Shown here: positions 1 through 8,160 of the stretch, piece by piece
How the letters are laid out: each line of letters opens with the position of its first letter
Numbering within the stretch: position 1 is the first letter of the stretch
Assembly: GCA_902795195.1 (NCBI GenBank)
Contig: CADBKF010000007.1
Coordinates: 1-64,000 of the forward strand
Length of the DNA: 64,000 bases
Direction: 5' to 3'
Origin: Oscillospiraceae bacterium
GTDB taxonomy: Bacteria > Bacillota > Clostridia > Oscillospirales > Oscillospiraceae
The notes under the pieces: generated by a model
Seen by the model: only the letters and a program-made list of their open reading frames with translations
The model's database searches: none
Told to the model about the DNA's origin: nothing
Program-made: the position numbers and the translations under genes

Positions 1-2
1 CC

Positions 3-545
3 ATGAGAGTTATCGCAGGCACGGCGCGGTCCGTACCCCTTAAAACGCTCGACGGGCTTGCCACCCGGCCGACAACGGACCGGGTGAAGACGTCGCTGTT
101 CAATATCATCCAGTTTCAGATCGAGGGCCGCACGGTGCTGGATCTGTTCGCCGGCAGCGGCGCGCTGGGCATCGAAGCGCTCAGCCGCGGAGCTGAAAGC
201 GCGGTCTTTGTGGACCAGAGCGAGCAGGCCCTGGCCGTGGTGCGGGAGAACCTGCAGAAAACCCGGCTGCTCGATCGCGCCGAGCCGGTGCGCGCCGAGG
301 CCATCTCCTATCTGCAAAATTGCAAAAAACGCTTCGATTTGATCTTTTTGGACCCACCTTATGCGGAAAATTTGCTGGAAAATGCCTTAAAATGCATTTC
401 AGAAATTGACATATTGAAATCCGGTGGTATAATAATATGTGAGCGGCCGGTGGAAAAGCCGGGCTGCGGCGTATATCCGGGCCTGCAGGCCTCGAAGGAT
501 TACCGCTACGGCAAAACGGTCATCTCCCTGTACCGCAAGGAGTAA
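3..545 (+). CDS. rsmD: 16S rRNA (guanine(966)-N2)-methyltransferase RsmD
   Basis: SAM-dependent methyltransferase that modifies G966 of 16S rRNA during 30S assembly in the cytoplasm. The 180-residue product has the family's usual length. It starts MRVIAGTARS, carries the SAM-binding glycine loop DLFAGSGALG (about residues 47-56) and the N6/N2-methyltransferase catalytic motif DPPY (117-120). It is followed 3 bp later by coaD, the pairing seen in many Firmicutes. The start codon is only two bases from the window edge, so its ribosome-binding site is not visible. Confidence 0.95.
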   Translation: MRVIAGTARSVPLKTLDGLATRPTTDRVKTSLFNIIQFQIEGRTVLDLFAGSGALGIEALSRGAESAVFVDQSEQALAVVRENLQKTRLLDRAEPVRAEAISYLQNCKKRFDLIFLDPPYAENLLENALKCISEIDILKSGGIIICERPVEKPGCGVYPGLQASKDYRYGKTVISLYRKE

Positions 546-548
546 ACT

Positions 549-1037
549 ATGAAAATCGCAATCTATCCCGGCAGCTTCGATCCGGTGACGAACGGTCACC
601 TCAACATCATCGAGCGGGCCGCCAACATCTTTGACCGGCTGATCGTCTGCGTCATGGTCAACGCCGGCAAGGCCCCGATGTTCACCACCGACGAGCGCGT
701 GGCGCTGCTGCGGCAGGTGACCGGGCATCTGTCCAATGTCGAGATTGACAGCAGCAACCAGCTTCTGGCCGAGTACGCCCGCCAGCGCGGCAGCTGCGTC
801 ATCGTCAAGGGCCTGCGCGCCGCCACGGACTTTGAAAAAGAATTCCAGATGGCGCTCATCAACCACAAAATCAATCCGGGACTCGACACCATGTTCCTCA
901 CGGCGGAGCACCAGTACATGTACCTGTCCTCCAGCGCCGTCAAGGAGCTTGGTTCTTACCAGGTCGATCTGACGGAATTTTTGCCGGAAGCCATCATTCC
1001 GGCCTTTCAAGCACGACTCAATTCCACAAAGAAATAG
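549..1037 (+). CDS. coaD: Phosphopantetheine adenylyltransferase
   Basis: Transfers AMP from ATP to 4'-phosphopantetheine, the penultimate step of coenzyme A synthesis. The 162-residue protein has the nucleotidyltransferase motif GSFDPVTNGH near the N-terminus (residues 8-17, with the TxGH signature). Its second signature is in the YLSSSAVKEL stretch in the last quarter. Length matches bacterial CoaD (about 160). It lies immediately after rsmD and 11 bp before the coiled-coil gene, so the three are probably one transcript. Confidence 0.96.
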   Translation: MKIAIYPGSFDPVTNGHLNIIERAANIFDRLIVCVMVNAGKAPMFTTDERVALLRQVTGHLSNVEIDSSNQLLAEYARQRGSCVIVKGLRAATDFEKEFQMALINHKINPGLDTMFLTAEHQYMYLSSSAVKELGSYQVDLTEFLPEAIIPAFQARLNSTKK

Positions 1038-1048
1038 GAGGAATTCCC

Positions 1049-1543
1049 ATGAACGAACGCGGAATCGAAGAAATCATCAGCCAGCTCTACGAAATGGTGC
1101 AGGACGCGCGCAACGTGCCGCTGAGCGCCGACAAGTGCATGATCGAGCGCGACCGCGTGCTTGACCTGCTCGACGAGATCAGCAACCAGCTGCCCGGTGA
1201 GCTCAAGCAGGCCCGCACCATCGTCGAATCCAGAAGCGAGGTCATCAACAACGCCAAGCGCGAGGCGGAAAACATCCTCAAGCAGGCGCAGATGCAGGCC
1301 AGACAGATGGTCACCGAGGAGGAGATCTATCGCCAGGCCGAGATCGAATCGCAGAACCTCATCGAAACCGCCCAGGACAAGATCAAGCAGCTCAAGGACG
1401 CCACCAACGACTTTGTCGACGACGCCCTGCGCCGCACCGAGGAATCCATCAGCGACGCGCTTGCGGAGATCCGCGATTCCAGAGCAAAATTCGACGCCCT
1501 TCTGGCCCCGCAGAAGGAGCTGCCCATCGTAGAAGAGGAGTAA
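1049..1543 (+). CDS. Conserved coiled-coil protein downstream of coaD
   Basis: A 164-residue soluble, highly charged protein, rich in Glu, Lys, Ala and Gln with heptad-like spacing over most of its length (about 30-150), so it is predicted to be a long helical coiled coil. No catalytic motif is visible. It is preceded by a strong SD (AGGAGG, 7 bp before ATG). Similar charged coiled-coil proteins, often labelled ATPase-subunit-like or DivIVA-like, commonly follow rsmD-coaD in Clostridia. A structural or division-related role is only a guess. A strong terminator follows. Confidence 0.8.
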   Translation: MNERGIEEIISQLYEMVQDARNVPLSADKCMIERDRVLDLLDEISNQLPGELKQARTIVESRSEVINNAKREAENILKQAQMQARQMVTEEEIYRQAEIESQNLIETAQDKIKQLKDATNDFVDDALRRTEESISDALAEIRDSRAKFDALLAPQKELPIVEEE

Positions 1544-1555
1544 GGCTTCCAAAAT

Positions 1556-1591
1556 ACAGGTCAATTCACAATACGAATTGACCTGTTTTTT
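1556..1591 (+). terminator. Rho-independent terminator after the rsmD-coaD transcript
   Basis: Perfect 12-bp inverted repeat (1556-1567 with 1575-1586), 7-nt loop, followed by a run of six T. It ends the rsmD-coaD-coiled-coil transcript and separates it from pgm. Confidence 0.93.
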
Positions 1592-1636
1592 CACTTGAAT
1601 CAAAAATTTTGAATTATATTTTTTCAGGAGGACATT

Positions 1637-3340
1637 ATGGACGCATTAGAACGCTACGAGTATTGGAGAAAGAACGCACCGGCATCCTACCAGAAGGAGC
1701 TGGAGGCCGTGGGCGAGGACGAGCTGCTGCTCAAGGGCTGCTTCGGCGACGAGCTGGCCTTCGGCACCGCCGGCATCCGCGGCATCATGGGCCCCGGCAC
1801 CAACCGCCTCAATGAGTACACCGTGCGCAGAACCGCGCAGGGCGTCGCCAAGTGGCTGGGCGGCACCGACCTGCCCAAGCGCTGCGCCATCGGCTACGAC
1901 AGCCGCCACAATTCCCGGCTCTATGCCGAAATCTGCGGCGCGGCCCTGGCCGAAACCGGCGTCAAGGTCTACATCTATCACGAGCTCTGCCCCACGCCGA
2001 TGCTCTCCTACGCGGTGCGCGAGCTGGGCTGCGGCTGCGGCATCATGGTCACCGCCAGCCACAACGCCGGCATCTACAACGGCATCAAGTGCTACGGCGA
2101 GGACGGCTGCCAGATGACCGACGAGCCGGCTGCGATCGTCTACAACGAGATCTGCGCGCTGCCCTATTTTGTTCCCGCCAAGAAGTCCTTCCATGAGCTC
2201 ATGAGCGAGGGCATGATCGAAAACGTTCCCATGTCTCTGTGGGAGGCCTACTACGCCAGAGTCTGGCAGGAGGCCCTTGCCCCCGAGCGCGTGGCCAAGG
2301 CTGAGCTGCACGTGGTCTACACCCCGCTGCACGGCACCGGCAACAAGCCCGTGCGCGAGATGTTCCGCAGACTGGGCGTCAAGGTGGACGTGGTTGCCTG
2401 CCAGGAGCTGCCCGACGGCGATTTCACCACCTGCGAGTACCCCAACCCCGAGACCGACGCCGCCCTCAACGAGAGCTACAAGGTCGCTGACCGCGTCTAT
2501 CCCGATCTGATCGTCGGCACCGACCCCGACTGCGACCGCGTCGCCATCGCCGTGCCGCACGACGGCAAGTACATCAAGCTCTCCGGCAACGAGCTGGGCT
2601 GCGTGCTGCTCGACTACATCCTCCGCACCCGCACCGAGCGCGGCGATCTGCCCGAAGGCGCCGAAGCCATCCGCTCCATCGTCTCCACCCCGATGGCCGA
2701 CAAGATCGCTGCCAAGTACGGCTGCAAGATCGTGAGCGTGCTGACCGGCTTTAAGTACATCGGCGGCGAGATCCTCCGGCTCGAGGGCCTGGGCGAGGAG
2801 AACAAGTACATCTTCGGCTTCGAGGAGAGCTGCGGCTACCTCAAGGGCACCTACGCCCGCGACAAGGACGCCGTCATCGCGTCTCTGCTCATCTGCGAGG
2901 CGGCTGCCTGGGCCAAGGAACAGGGCATGGACCTGGTCGACTACCTCAACACCCTGTACGCCGAGCACGGCTGCTTCGCGGCCAAGGTGCAGTCCATCGA
3001 GCTGCAGGGCATCACCGCCAACGAGGTCTCCAAGGCCTTCATGAGCTCCATCCGCGAGAATACCCCGGCGGAGATCGCCGGCTGCAAGGTCACCGCCACG
3101 GTGGACTACCTCTCCGGCCTGCGCAAGTGCCTGGCCTGCGGCAAGACCGAGCCCACCGGCCTGCCCTCCTCCAACGTGTTCACGCTGGAGCTCGGCGAGC
3201 AGGGCAAGATCATCGTCCGTCCCTCCGGCACCGAGCCGAAGATCAAGCTCTACTACACCGCCATCGGCAAGACCTGGGATGAGGCCAACGCGCTGCTGGC
3301 TGCGCTGCAGGACGCCATGAAGGGCTTCCTGCCCGCATGA
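1637..3340 (+). CDS. pgm: Phosphoglucomutase/phosphomannomutase (alpha-D-phosphohexomutase)
   Basis: Interconverts hexose-1-phosphate and hexose-6-phosphate through a phosphoserine enzyme, feeding cell-wall and storage sugar synthesis. The 567-residue protein has all four landmarks of the superfamily: active-site serine loop TASHN (139-143, Ser141), metal loop DPDCDR (296-301), sugar-binding loop GFEES (394-398) and phosphate-binding loop RPSGTEPKIK near residue 530. The active-site loop reads TASHNAG rather than the usual TASHNP. The long form resembles B. subtilis PgcA-type enzymes. SD AGGAGG lies 5 bp before ATG. The stop overlaps the next gene by 4 bp (ATGA). Confidence 0.95.
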   Translation: MDALERYEYWRKNAPASYQKELEAVGEDELLLKGCFGDELAFGTAGIRGIMGPGTNRLNEYTVRRTAQGVAKWLGGTDLPKRCAIGYDSRHNSRLYAEICGAALAETGVKVYIYHELCPTPMLSYAVRELGCGCGIMVTASHNAGIYNGIKCYGEDGCQMTDEPAAIVYNEICALPYFVPAKKSFHELMSEGMIENVPMSLWEAYYARVWQEALAPERVAKAELHVVYTPLHGTGNKPVREMFRRLGVKVDVVACQELPDGDFTTCEYPNPETDAALNESYKVADRVYPDLIVGTDPDCDRVAIAVPHDGKYIKLSGNELGCVLLDYILRTRTERGDLPEGAEAIRSIVSTPMADKIAAKYGCKIVSVLTGFKYIGGEILRLEGLGEENKYIFGFEESCGYLKGTYARDKDAVIASLLICEAAAWAKEQGMDLVDYLNTLYAEHGCFAAKVQSIELQGITANEVSKAFMSSIRENTPAEIAGCKVTATVDYLSGLRKCLACGKTEPTGLPSSNVFTLELGEQGKIIVRPSGTEPKIKLYYTAIGKTWDEANALLAALQDAMKGFLPA

Positions 3341-3555
3341 GACGCCGGGGCTTTCAGATCTTTACCGCGATCTTCATCCCGATCCTGGTGATCCTGGGCG
3401 TGGTGGTGAGCATCGCGGCAAACGATCAGACGACCTTGATCATGACGCTGGTGATGGCGGCGCTCTATGCGTTCTACCTCACCCGGCTGATCCCGGCACT
3501 CAAAAAGGACAAGGAGCAGAAGGCGAAGAACACCTCGCCGCTGCAGAGAAGATAA
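3337..3555 (+). CDS. Small two-helix membrane protein
   Basis: A 72-residue protein translationally coupled to pgm (ATGA overlap). Two hydrophobic segments (about 6-27 and 33-50) are followed by a basic C-terminal tail with several Lys and Arg, predicting a small inner-membrane protein with a cytoplasmic tail. No family is recognised. Overlap with pgm and good codon use support a real gene. Confidence 0.7.
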   Translation: MRRRGFQIFTAIFIPILVILGVVVSIAANDQTTLIMTLVMAALYAFYLTRLIPALKKDKEQKAKNTSPLQRR

Positions 3556-3621
3556 GCAAAGCGGAGACTGCTGCGCGGGGAAGGTGTCAGCAGCCTCCGG
3601 AAGAGAGCAAAGGAGAGAGCA

Positions 3622-5046
3622 ATGGCAACTACCGCAAAGGATATCATTGCGCGCATCGAGCGCGAGCAGATCAAAATGGTGGACTTCAAGATCGTGGACA
3701 TCAACGGTCAGTTCCGCCATGTGACGATCCCGGCCGCCAACTTCACCGAAGAGACCATCGCCAACGGCATCGGCTTCGACGCCTCCAACTATGGCTACGC
3801 GGTCGTGGAAAAGAGCGATATGGTCTACATCCCCGATCTGGACAGCGCCGCGATCGACCCCTTCTGTGAGATCAAAACCCTGTCGATGATCGGCAACGCC
3901 ATGGTGATCGACTACCCGAAGAACCGGCCCCTGGCCCAGTATCCGCGCAACATCGTCCGAGCCGCTGTGGACTACATGAAGGCCAGCGGCATTGCCGACG
4001 AGATGCAGATCCTGCCGGAGTTTGAGTTCTACCTCTTCGACCAGGTGGGCTGGAAGGTCGCCAACAACGAGATCTCGGCCTTCATCGACGCCGACCAGGC
4101 CCACTGGAACAGCGCAACCCAAGGCCAGGGCCGCGTGGTGCCCTTCCAGAAGAACTACCACATCGCCAAGCCCTTCGACCCCACCTACGAGTGCCGGTCG
4201 GAAATGTGCATGGAGATCGAAAAGGCCGGCATCCCGGTCAAGTACCACCACCCCGAGGTGGGCGGCGCCGGCCAGTTCGAGATTGAGCCGCTGCTTGGCG
4301 AAATGACCAGGATGGCCGACGGCACGATGATGGTCAAGTACATCATCCGCAACGTGGCGCAGAAGTACGGCCTGTCCGCCACCCTGATGCCCAAGCCCGT
4401 CTACGGCGAGGCCGGCAGCGGCATGCACGTACACATGCTGCTTCTGAAGGACGGCGAGCCGGTCTTCTCGGACGATACCGGCTATTCGCATCTGTCCAGA
4501 GAGGCGCACTGGTTCATGGGCGGCCTTCTCAAGCACATCGCGTCGCTTTGCGCGCTCACGAACCCCTCGACCAATTCCTTCAAGCGTCTGGTGCCGGGCT
4601 TTGAAGCGCCGGTCACGGTGGGCTATGCCACCTCCAACCGCAGCGCGGTCATCCGCATCCCGGCCTATGCCAAGAGCCCCAAGCTGCGCCGCTTTGAGCT
4701 GCGCAACCCGGACGCCACCTGCAACCCCTACTTCGCCTATGCGGCGATCCTGATGGCGGGCCTGGACGGCATTCAGAACCGGATCGACCCCCACGAAAAC
4801 GGCTGGGGCCCCTACGACTGCAACCTGTTCGACCTGCCCGAGGCGGAGAAGAAAAAGCTCCATCAGCTGCCCACGCGGCTGGAGGACGCGCTCGATGCCC
4901 TGGAGGCCGACCACGACTATCTGACCGCCGGCGGCGTGTTCCCGGAGGAGCTGATCGCCAACTTCCTCAAGACCAAGCGCCGCGAGTGCAGCGAGCTCTC
5001 GCGGATCCCCCATCCCGCGGAGTTTGACCGCTATTACAACGCCTGA
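3622..5046 (+). CDS. glnA: Glutamine synthetase, type I
   Basis: ATP-dependent ligation of ammonia to glutamate. The 474-residue protein has the beta-grasp N-domain (about 15-105) and the catalytic domain with EFEFYLF and a glycine-rich GGAGQFEIEP segment holding metal-binding glutamates. The N-terminal motif reads FDASNYGY instead of the common FDGSS. The site aligned with the adenylylated tyrosine of enteric enzymes (NLYDLP) reads NLFDLP, so control by adenylylation is not expected. SD AAAGGAGAG precedes the ATG. It stands alone, without glnR or glnB genes nearby. Confidence 0.95.
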   Translation: MATTAKDIIARIEREQIKMVDFKIVDINGQFRHVTIPAANFTEETIANGIGFDASNYGYAVVEKSDMVYIPDLDSAAIDPFCEIKTLSMIGNAMVIDYPKNRPLAQYPRNIVRAAVDYMKASGIADEMQILPEFEFYLFDQVGWKVANNEISAFIDADQAHWNSATQGQGRVVPFQKNYHIAKPFDPTYECRSEMCMEIEKAGIPVKYHHPEVGGAGQFEIEPLLGEMTRMADGTMMVKYIIRNVAQKYGLSATLMPKPVYGEAGSGMHVHMLLLKDGEPVFSDDTGYSHLSREAHWFMGGLLKHIASLCALTNPSTNSFKRLVPGFEAPVTVGYATSNRSAVIRIPAYAKSPKLRRFELRNPDATCNPYFAYAAILMAGLDGIQNRIDPHENGWGPYDCNLFDLPEAEKKKLHQLPTRLEDALDALEADHDYLTAGGVFPEELIANFLKTKRRECSELSRIPHPAEFDRYYNA

Positions 5047-5097
5047 GTTCGCCACCGCATCGAGGCGGACCTGCACGGCGAAGATTGGAGAAAAGCT

Positions 5098-6111
5098 ATG
5101 GCATCTTTCGCTGAATTTACCCAAGCGGTTTCATCACTGGGCTTTTTCCCGGTGCTGAACTTCCAATGCGGCACCTGGCGCGGTTATGCTGTTTCCATCT
5201 GGAGAAGCAGCGGAAGGCGCTGGTTTGCAACCGCCGCAGTTCGCATCCCCAACCTCAGCGGCGTGCGCAAAACCCTCAAAAACGCCGTGAAGGAGCTGGG
5301 CGCAAAGCCCGGCGTGGTGCAGCAGTGCACCGATACCCGCGCGATGTTCGGCTTCACCCTGGGCGGAACGGAGGACACCCGGCAGAGCATTCAAAGCAGC
5401 TTAGATCTGATGGCTGCCACCCTGCAAAAGGTGGGAATCGCGCCGGCCGACAGCTGCGCTGTCAGCGGCCTGCCCGCGCCGGACAGCCTCTGCCTTGTGC
5501 GGACAAAGGACGGCGCCTACAGCTATCAGCCGGTGATGGCCTCGGTCATCCGCAGCGAAAACGCTGAGGTCCAGAAGCGCACCGAGGAAAACGAGGCGGA
5601 CGGCAGCATGGTCTCCGGCTTCGTCGGCGCGGTTCTGGGCATGCTGGTGGGTGTGGTGCTCAATCTGTTGACGATCATCTTCCTGGAGCGGGTCATTGCG
5701 CTGGTCTTTGCGCTGGTGCCGCTGGCCGCCATGTTCGGCTACAAGCTGTTCAAGGGAAAGATGAACAAGGGCGCGATTGTGATCGTGCTGCTTCTCTGTT
5801 TGTTCGCGGTGCTGCTGATGCCCTATCTGGAGCTGGTCTACTATGGCGTCCATGACTACGGCGTCTCGCTGGGTGAGGCGCTGCCGGCCTGCGTGCAGCT
5901 CTACGTAGAGAACTTCTCGGAGCTGACCGGCGAGCTGGCACAGCTGCTGCTGTTCATGGGCCTGGGCGTCTTCATCGCCTGGCGCAGCATGTTCGGGCAG
6001 ATCAACAGCGCCCAGGTGCGGGCCTCGCAGCTCCAGCTGGACAGCCTGCGGCCGAATCCCAACCATCCGGCGCAGACTGCGCCGCAGCCGGAGAGCCCCC
6101 GCACCTGGTAA
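5098..6111 (+). CDS. Uncharacterised multi-pass membrane protein with soluble N-domain
   Basis: A 337-residue protein with no family I recognise. The first 165 residues are hydrophilic and look like a folded cytoplasmic domain. Four hydrophobic segments follow at about 172-194, 197-216, 225-245 and 279-296. The C-terminus is proline-rich (about 318-337). The next gene starts 4 bp after its stop, so it heads an apparent operon of membrane proteins (6115-7839). SD GGAG lies in the glnA-to-gene spacer. Function unknown. Confidence 0.75.
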   Translation: MASFAEFTQAVSSLGFFPVLNFQCGTWRGYAVSIWRSSGRRWFATAAVRIPNLSGVRKTLKNAVKELGAKPGVVQQCTDTRAMFGFTLGGTEDTRQSIQSSLDLMAATLQKVGIAPADSCAVSGLPAPDSLCLVRTKDGAYSYQPVMASVIRSENAEVQKRTEENEADGSMVSGFVGAVLGMLVGVVLNLLTIIFLERVIALVFALVPLAAMFGYKLFKGKMNKGAIVIVLLLCLFAVLLMPYLELVYYGVHDYGVSLGEALPACVQLYVENFSELTGELAQLLLFMGLGVFIAWRSMFGQINSAQVRASQLQLDSLRPNPNHPAQTAPQPESPRTW

Positions 6112-6114
6112 GCG

Positions 6115-7125
6115 ATGCTGTATCTGCATTCTCTTTCCCATCTGCTGGTGGACGCGCTGTGCGCGGCAACGCTCTTTGGCCCCGTGGTCTCGGGCGGCGG
6201 GGATTATGCGACCTTGAGCCTGCTCTACAGCACGCTGGCCTTTGCCACGCAGTGTCTGGTCGGCCTCGCGGCGGACCGGCTGCGCCGGCACCGGCTGGGC
6301 GCCGGGCTTTCGATGCTCGTTGTGGTGCTGGGCTTCGTGCTGCCGCTGCCGCCGACCCTGCGCGTGGTGCTGATCGGCCTGGGCAACAGCGTGTTCCACG
6401 TGGCCGGCGGCGCCGACGTGCTCGAAGCCAGCCGCGGCAAGGCAGGGCCCCTGGGCGTCTTTGTGGCGCCCGGCGCCATCGGTTTGACGCTGGGCATCCT
6501 CTGGCCGGGCCTTGGCTGGCTCTTTGCCGCGCTTCTGGCGCTGGCTGCGCTGGCAGAGCTGGTCTCTGCCAAACGGCAGCAGAGAGAAGAAGCTCCGGAC
6601 TTCGCCGGAGAAGCAGCGGACGTCAACAGCCGCACGCTGCTGCTGTGCACGCTGCTGACGCTGGCGGTTGCCGTACGGGCGATCGGCGGCACGGCGGCGG
6701 TCTTCCCCTGGAAGACCGGGACGCTTGCAACGCTTGCCATGACCTTCTGCGTCTTTCTCGGCAAAACCGGCGGCGGCCTGCTCTGTGACCGGCTGGGGCC
6801 GCGGAACACGGCGCTGCTCTCGCTGCCCCTGAGCGCGCTTCTGATCGCGTTGTGCACCGCCTGGCCGCTGCCGTCGCTGCTGGGCCAGCTGCTGCTCAAT
6901 CTCACCATGCCCGTCACGCTGTGGCTGCTCTACCGCCTGACGCCGGAGCACCCCGGCTTTGCCTTCGGGATTGCGGCCTCGGCCCTCTGGCCGGGGACGA
7001 TCGCCGGTACGCTCATGCAGCAGAATGAAAAGCTCCGCGCGCCGCTGGTCCTGCTGAGCTTCCTGTTCGGCCTGTTTGCCATCCTGTATGCCGACAAACG
7101 AAAAAGAAACGGAGGAGAACCATGA
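6115..7125 (+). CDS. Probable MFS-type transporter
   Basis: A 336-residue, very hydrophobic protein with 10-12 predicted helices, small for the major facilitator superfamily. A DRLRRHR basic loop after the second helix resembles the MFS loop 2-3 signature, and a second DRLGPRN loop sits at the equivalent place in the C-terminal half, consistent with two six-helix halves. Substrate unknown. It begins 4 bp after the preceding gene and overlaps the following small gene by 4 bp. Confidence 0.7.
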   Translation: MLYLHSLSHLLVDALCAATLFGPVVSGGGDYATLSLLYSTLAFATQCLVGLAADRLRRHRLGAGLSMLVVVLGFVLPLPPTLRVVLIGLGNSVFHVAGGADVLEASRGKAGPLGVFVAPGAIGLTLGILWPGLGWLFAALLALAALAELVSAKRQQREEAPDFAGEAADVNSRTLLLCTLLTLAVAVRAIGGTAAVFPWKTGTLATLAMTFCVFLGKTGGGLLCDRLGPRNTALLSLPLSALLIALCTAWPLPSLLGQLLLNLTMPVTLWLLYRLTPEHPGFAFGIAASALWPGTIAGTLMQQNEKLRAPLVLLSFLFGLFAILYADKRKRNGGEP

Positions 7126-7325
7126 ACTTGCTGATTTCTCTGCTCGGCACTTTGCTGAGCGTACATTTGGTGGCCGATGTGCCGCCGATCGCAGTCTTTC
7201 TGCCGCTGGCGGTCTATGGTTTGGCAATCGCTCTGGCCATTGGCCTGATCGTGGGAGTCGTCATCGGGCTCACGCAAATGATCCGCAGGAGGAAAGAGAA
7301 GAAAGAAGAGGAGAAAAAGCCATGA
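7122..7325 (+). CDS. Small membrane protein with DVPPI motif (copy 1)
   Basis: A 67-residue protein: hydrophobic N-terminus (signal-anchor-like), the sequence ADVPPI at residues 18-23, a second long hydrophobic segment (about 24-52) and a very basic tail (RRRKEKKEEEKK). It overlaps the transporter gene upstream and the next gene downstream by 4 bp each, with SD GGAGG before the ATG. The same ADVPPI sequence recurs in the following gene, suggesting a shared processing or interaction motif. Function unknown. Confidence 0.7.
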   Translation: MNLLISLLGTLLSVHLVADVPPIAVFLPLAVYGLAIALAIGLIVGVVIGLTQMIRRRKEKKEEEKKP

Positions 7326-7525
7326 AACGCCTTGAAATCTGTCTGATGAGTTTTGCAGCGGCCCTGCTGTGCGCGCTTCCGGGCTTTGCGGACGTGCCGC
7401 CGATCGAGCCGGAGCCGATCAAGTCCGGCGGCCTGGATTCGCCGCTGGCGATCGCGGTGGCCGTCGGCGTGCTGGCGCTGGGCGTCGGAATTCTGATCTG
7501 GGTGCTGAAAAACCGGAAGAAATGA
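7322..7525 (+). CDS. Small secreted/membrane protein with DVPPI motif (copy 2)
   Basis: A 67-residue protein with a clear signal peptide (MKRLE, then a hydrophobic core, cleavage plausible after GFA), then DVPPIEPEPIKSGG, a C-terminal hydrophobic helix (about 41-61) and a KNRKK basic end. This layout resembles surface proteins held by a C-terminal anchor, with a very short exposed segment. The start at 7322 is preferred because it gives the signal peptide, has an SD (GAGG) and overlaps copy 1 by 4 bp. Family unknown. Confidence 0.7.
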   Translation: MKRLEICLMSFAAALLCALPGFADVPPIEPEPIKSGGLDSPLAIAVAVGVLALGVGILIWVLKNRKK

Positions 7526-7839
7526 GCTTGTTTTTGCCCTGCGTCCTCACGCTGCTGCTGGAGACGCCGGTGTTTTTGCTGGCAGGCTACCGCAGCCGTG
7601 ACGAGGTCACGATCGTCGTGTGCGCCAACGTGATCACGAATCTGACCCTGCAGCTGCTGTTCTTGATTCTGCCCTACAACGCCCTCTGGCTCACGATCCT
7701 GGAGCTGGCCGTGCTGGCAGGGGAGTACGGCATCTACGCCGCCGCCTTCGGCCGGTCCAAAAGGCTCTTTCTTCTGACGCTTGCCGCCAACGCTCTGTCC
7801 CTCACCGTCGGCCTTCTCATCCGCTGGCTGCTGCGTTGA
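7522..7839 (+). CDS. Small hydrophobic membrane protein
   Basis: A 105-residue protein with three or four predicted helices and little soluble sequence. Its ATG overlaps the stop of the preceding gene (ATGA), so it is the last gene of the translationally coupled series that starts at 5098. A bidirectional terminator follows directly. No family recognised. It could be a partner of the two DVPPI-motif proteins. Confidence 0.65.
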   Translation: MSLFLPCVLTLLLETPVFLLAGYRSRDEVTIVVCANVITNLTLQLLFLILPYNALWLTILELAVLAGEYGIYAAAFGRSKRLFLLTLAANALSLTVGLLIRWLLR

Positions 7840-7860
7840 CGCCGGCTGCCGCATGGAAAA

Positions 7861-7896
7861 ACGCCCTCCCGCATCGCTGCGGGAGGGCGTTTTTTG
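7861..7896. terminator. Bidirectional terminator between membrane cassette and feo operon
   Basis: Perfect 13-bp stem (7861-7873 with 7878-7890), 4-nt loop, T run on the + side and A run on the other. It serves both the rightward membrane-protein genes and the leftward feo operon, whose last gene ends at 7897. Confidence 0.9.
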
Positions 7897-8133
7897 TTAT
7901 GCGGTTTGTTTGGTGTTTTTGTTCGGGTGTGAGGCCGCAGATCCGGACTGCGTTGCACAGGCAGAGCAGCCTGCACAGCCGCCGCAGGCACCGCAGGCGG
8001 CGCAGTTGCCGCCGCAGCTGTGCTTTCCGGCCTTTCGATCGCGGATCATGCCGCGGATGATCCAGCCAACCAGCAGCACCACACCGGCGATCAGCACGAG
8101 GTTGATCCAGTTGACACTCAGCCATTGCAGCAT
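7897..8133 (-). CDS. FeoB-associated Cys-rich membrane protein
   Basis: A 78-residue protein with one N-terminal transmembrane helix (about 11-30) and a Cys-rich tail with CGGNCAACGACGGCAGCSAC spacing. This is the architecture of the small proteins encoded after feoB in Firmicutes. It is probably a metal-binding accessory to FeoB-mediated ferrous iron uptake. It sits 27 bp after feoB on the same strand and is the last gene of the feo operon. Confidence 0.88.
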   Translation of the reverse strand: MLQWLSVNWINLVLIAGVVLLVGWIIRGMIRDRKAGKHSCGGNCAACGACGGCAGCSACATQSGSAASHPNKNTKQTA

Positions 8134-8160
8134 TTCATCACATCCTTCCGAAAAATATGA

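Noticed and set aside
1646-2968. Long open frame on the minus strand opposite pgm, and similar long antisense frames opposite feoB, the oxidoreductase and GH3 genes
   Set aside because: These are GC-rich codon-bias shadows of real genes: composition is low-complexity (Ala, Arg, Gly, His, Val) and there are no SD sites or family motifs.
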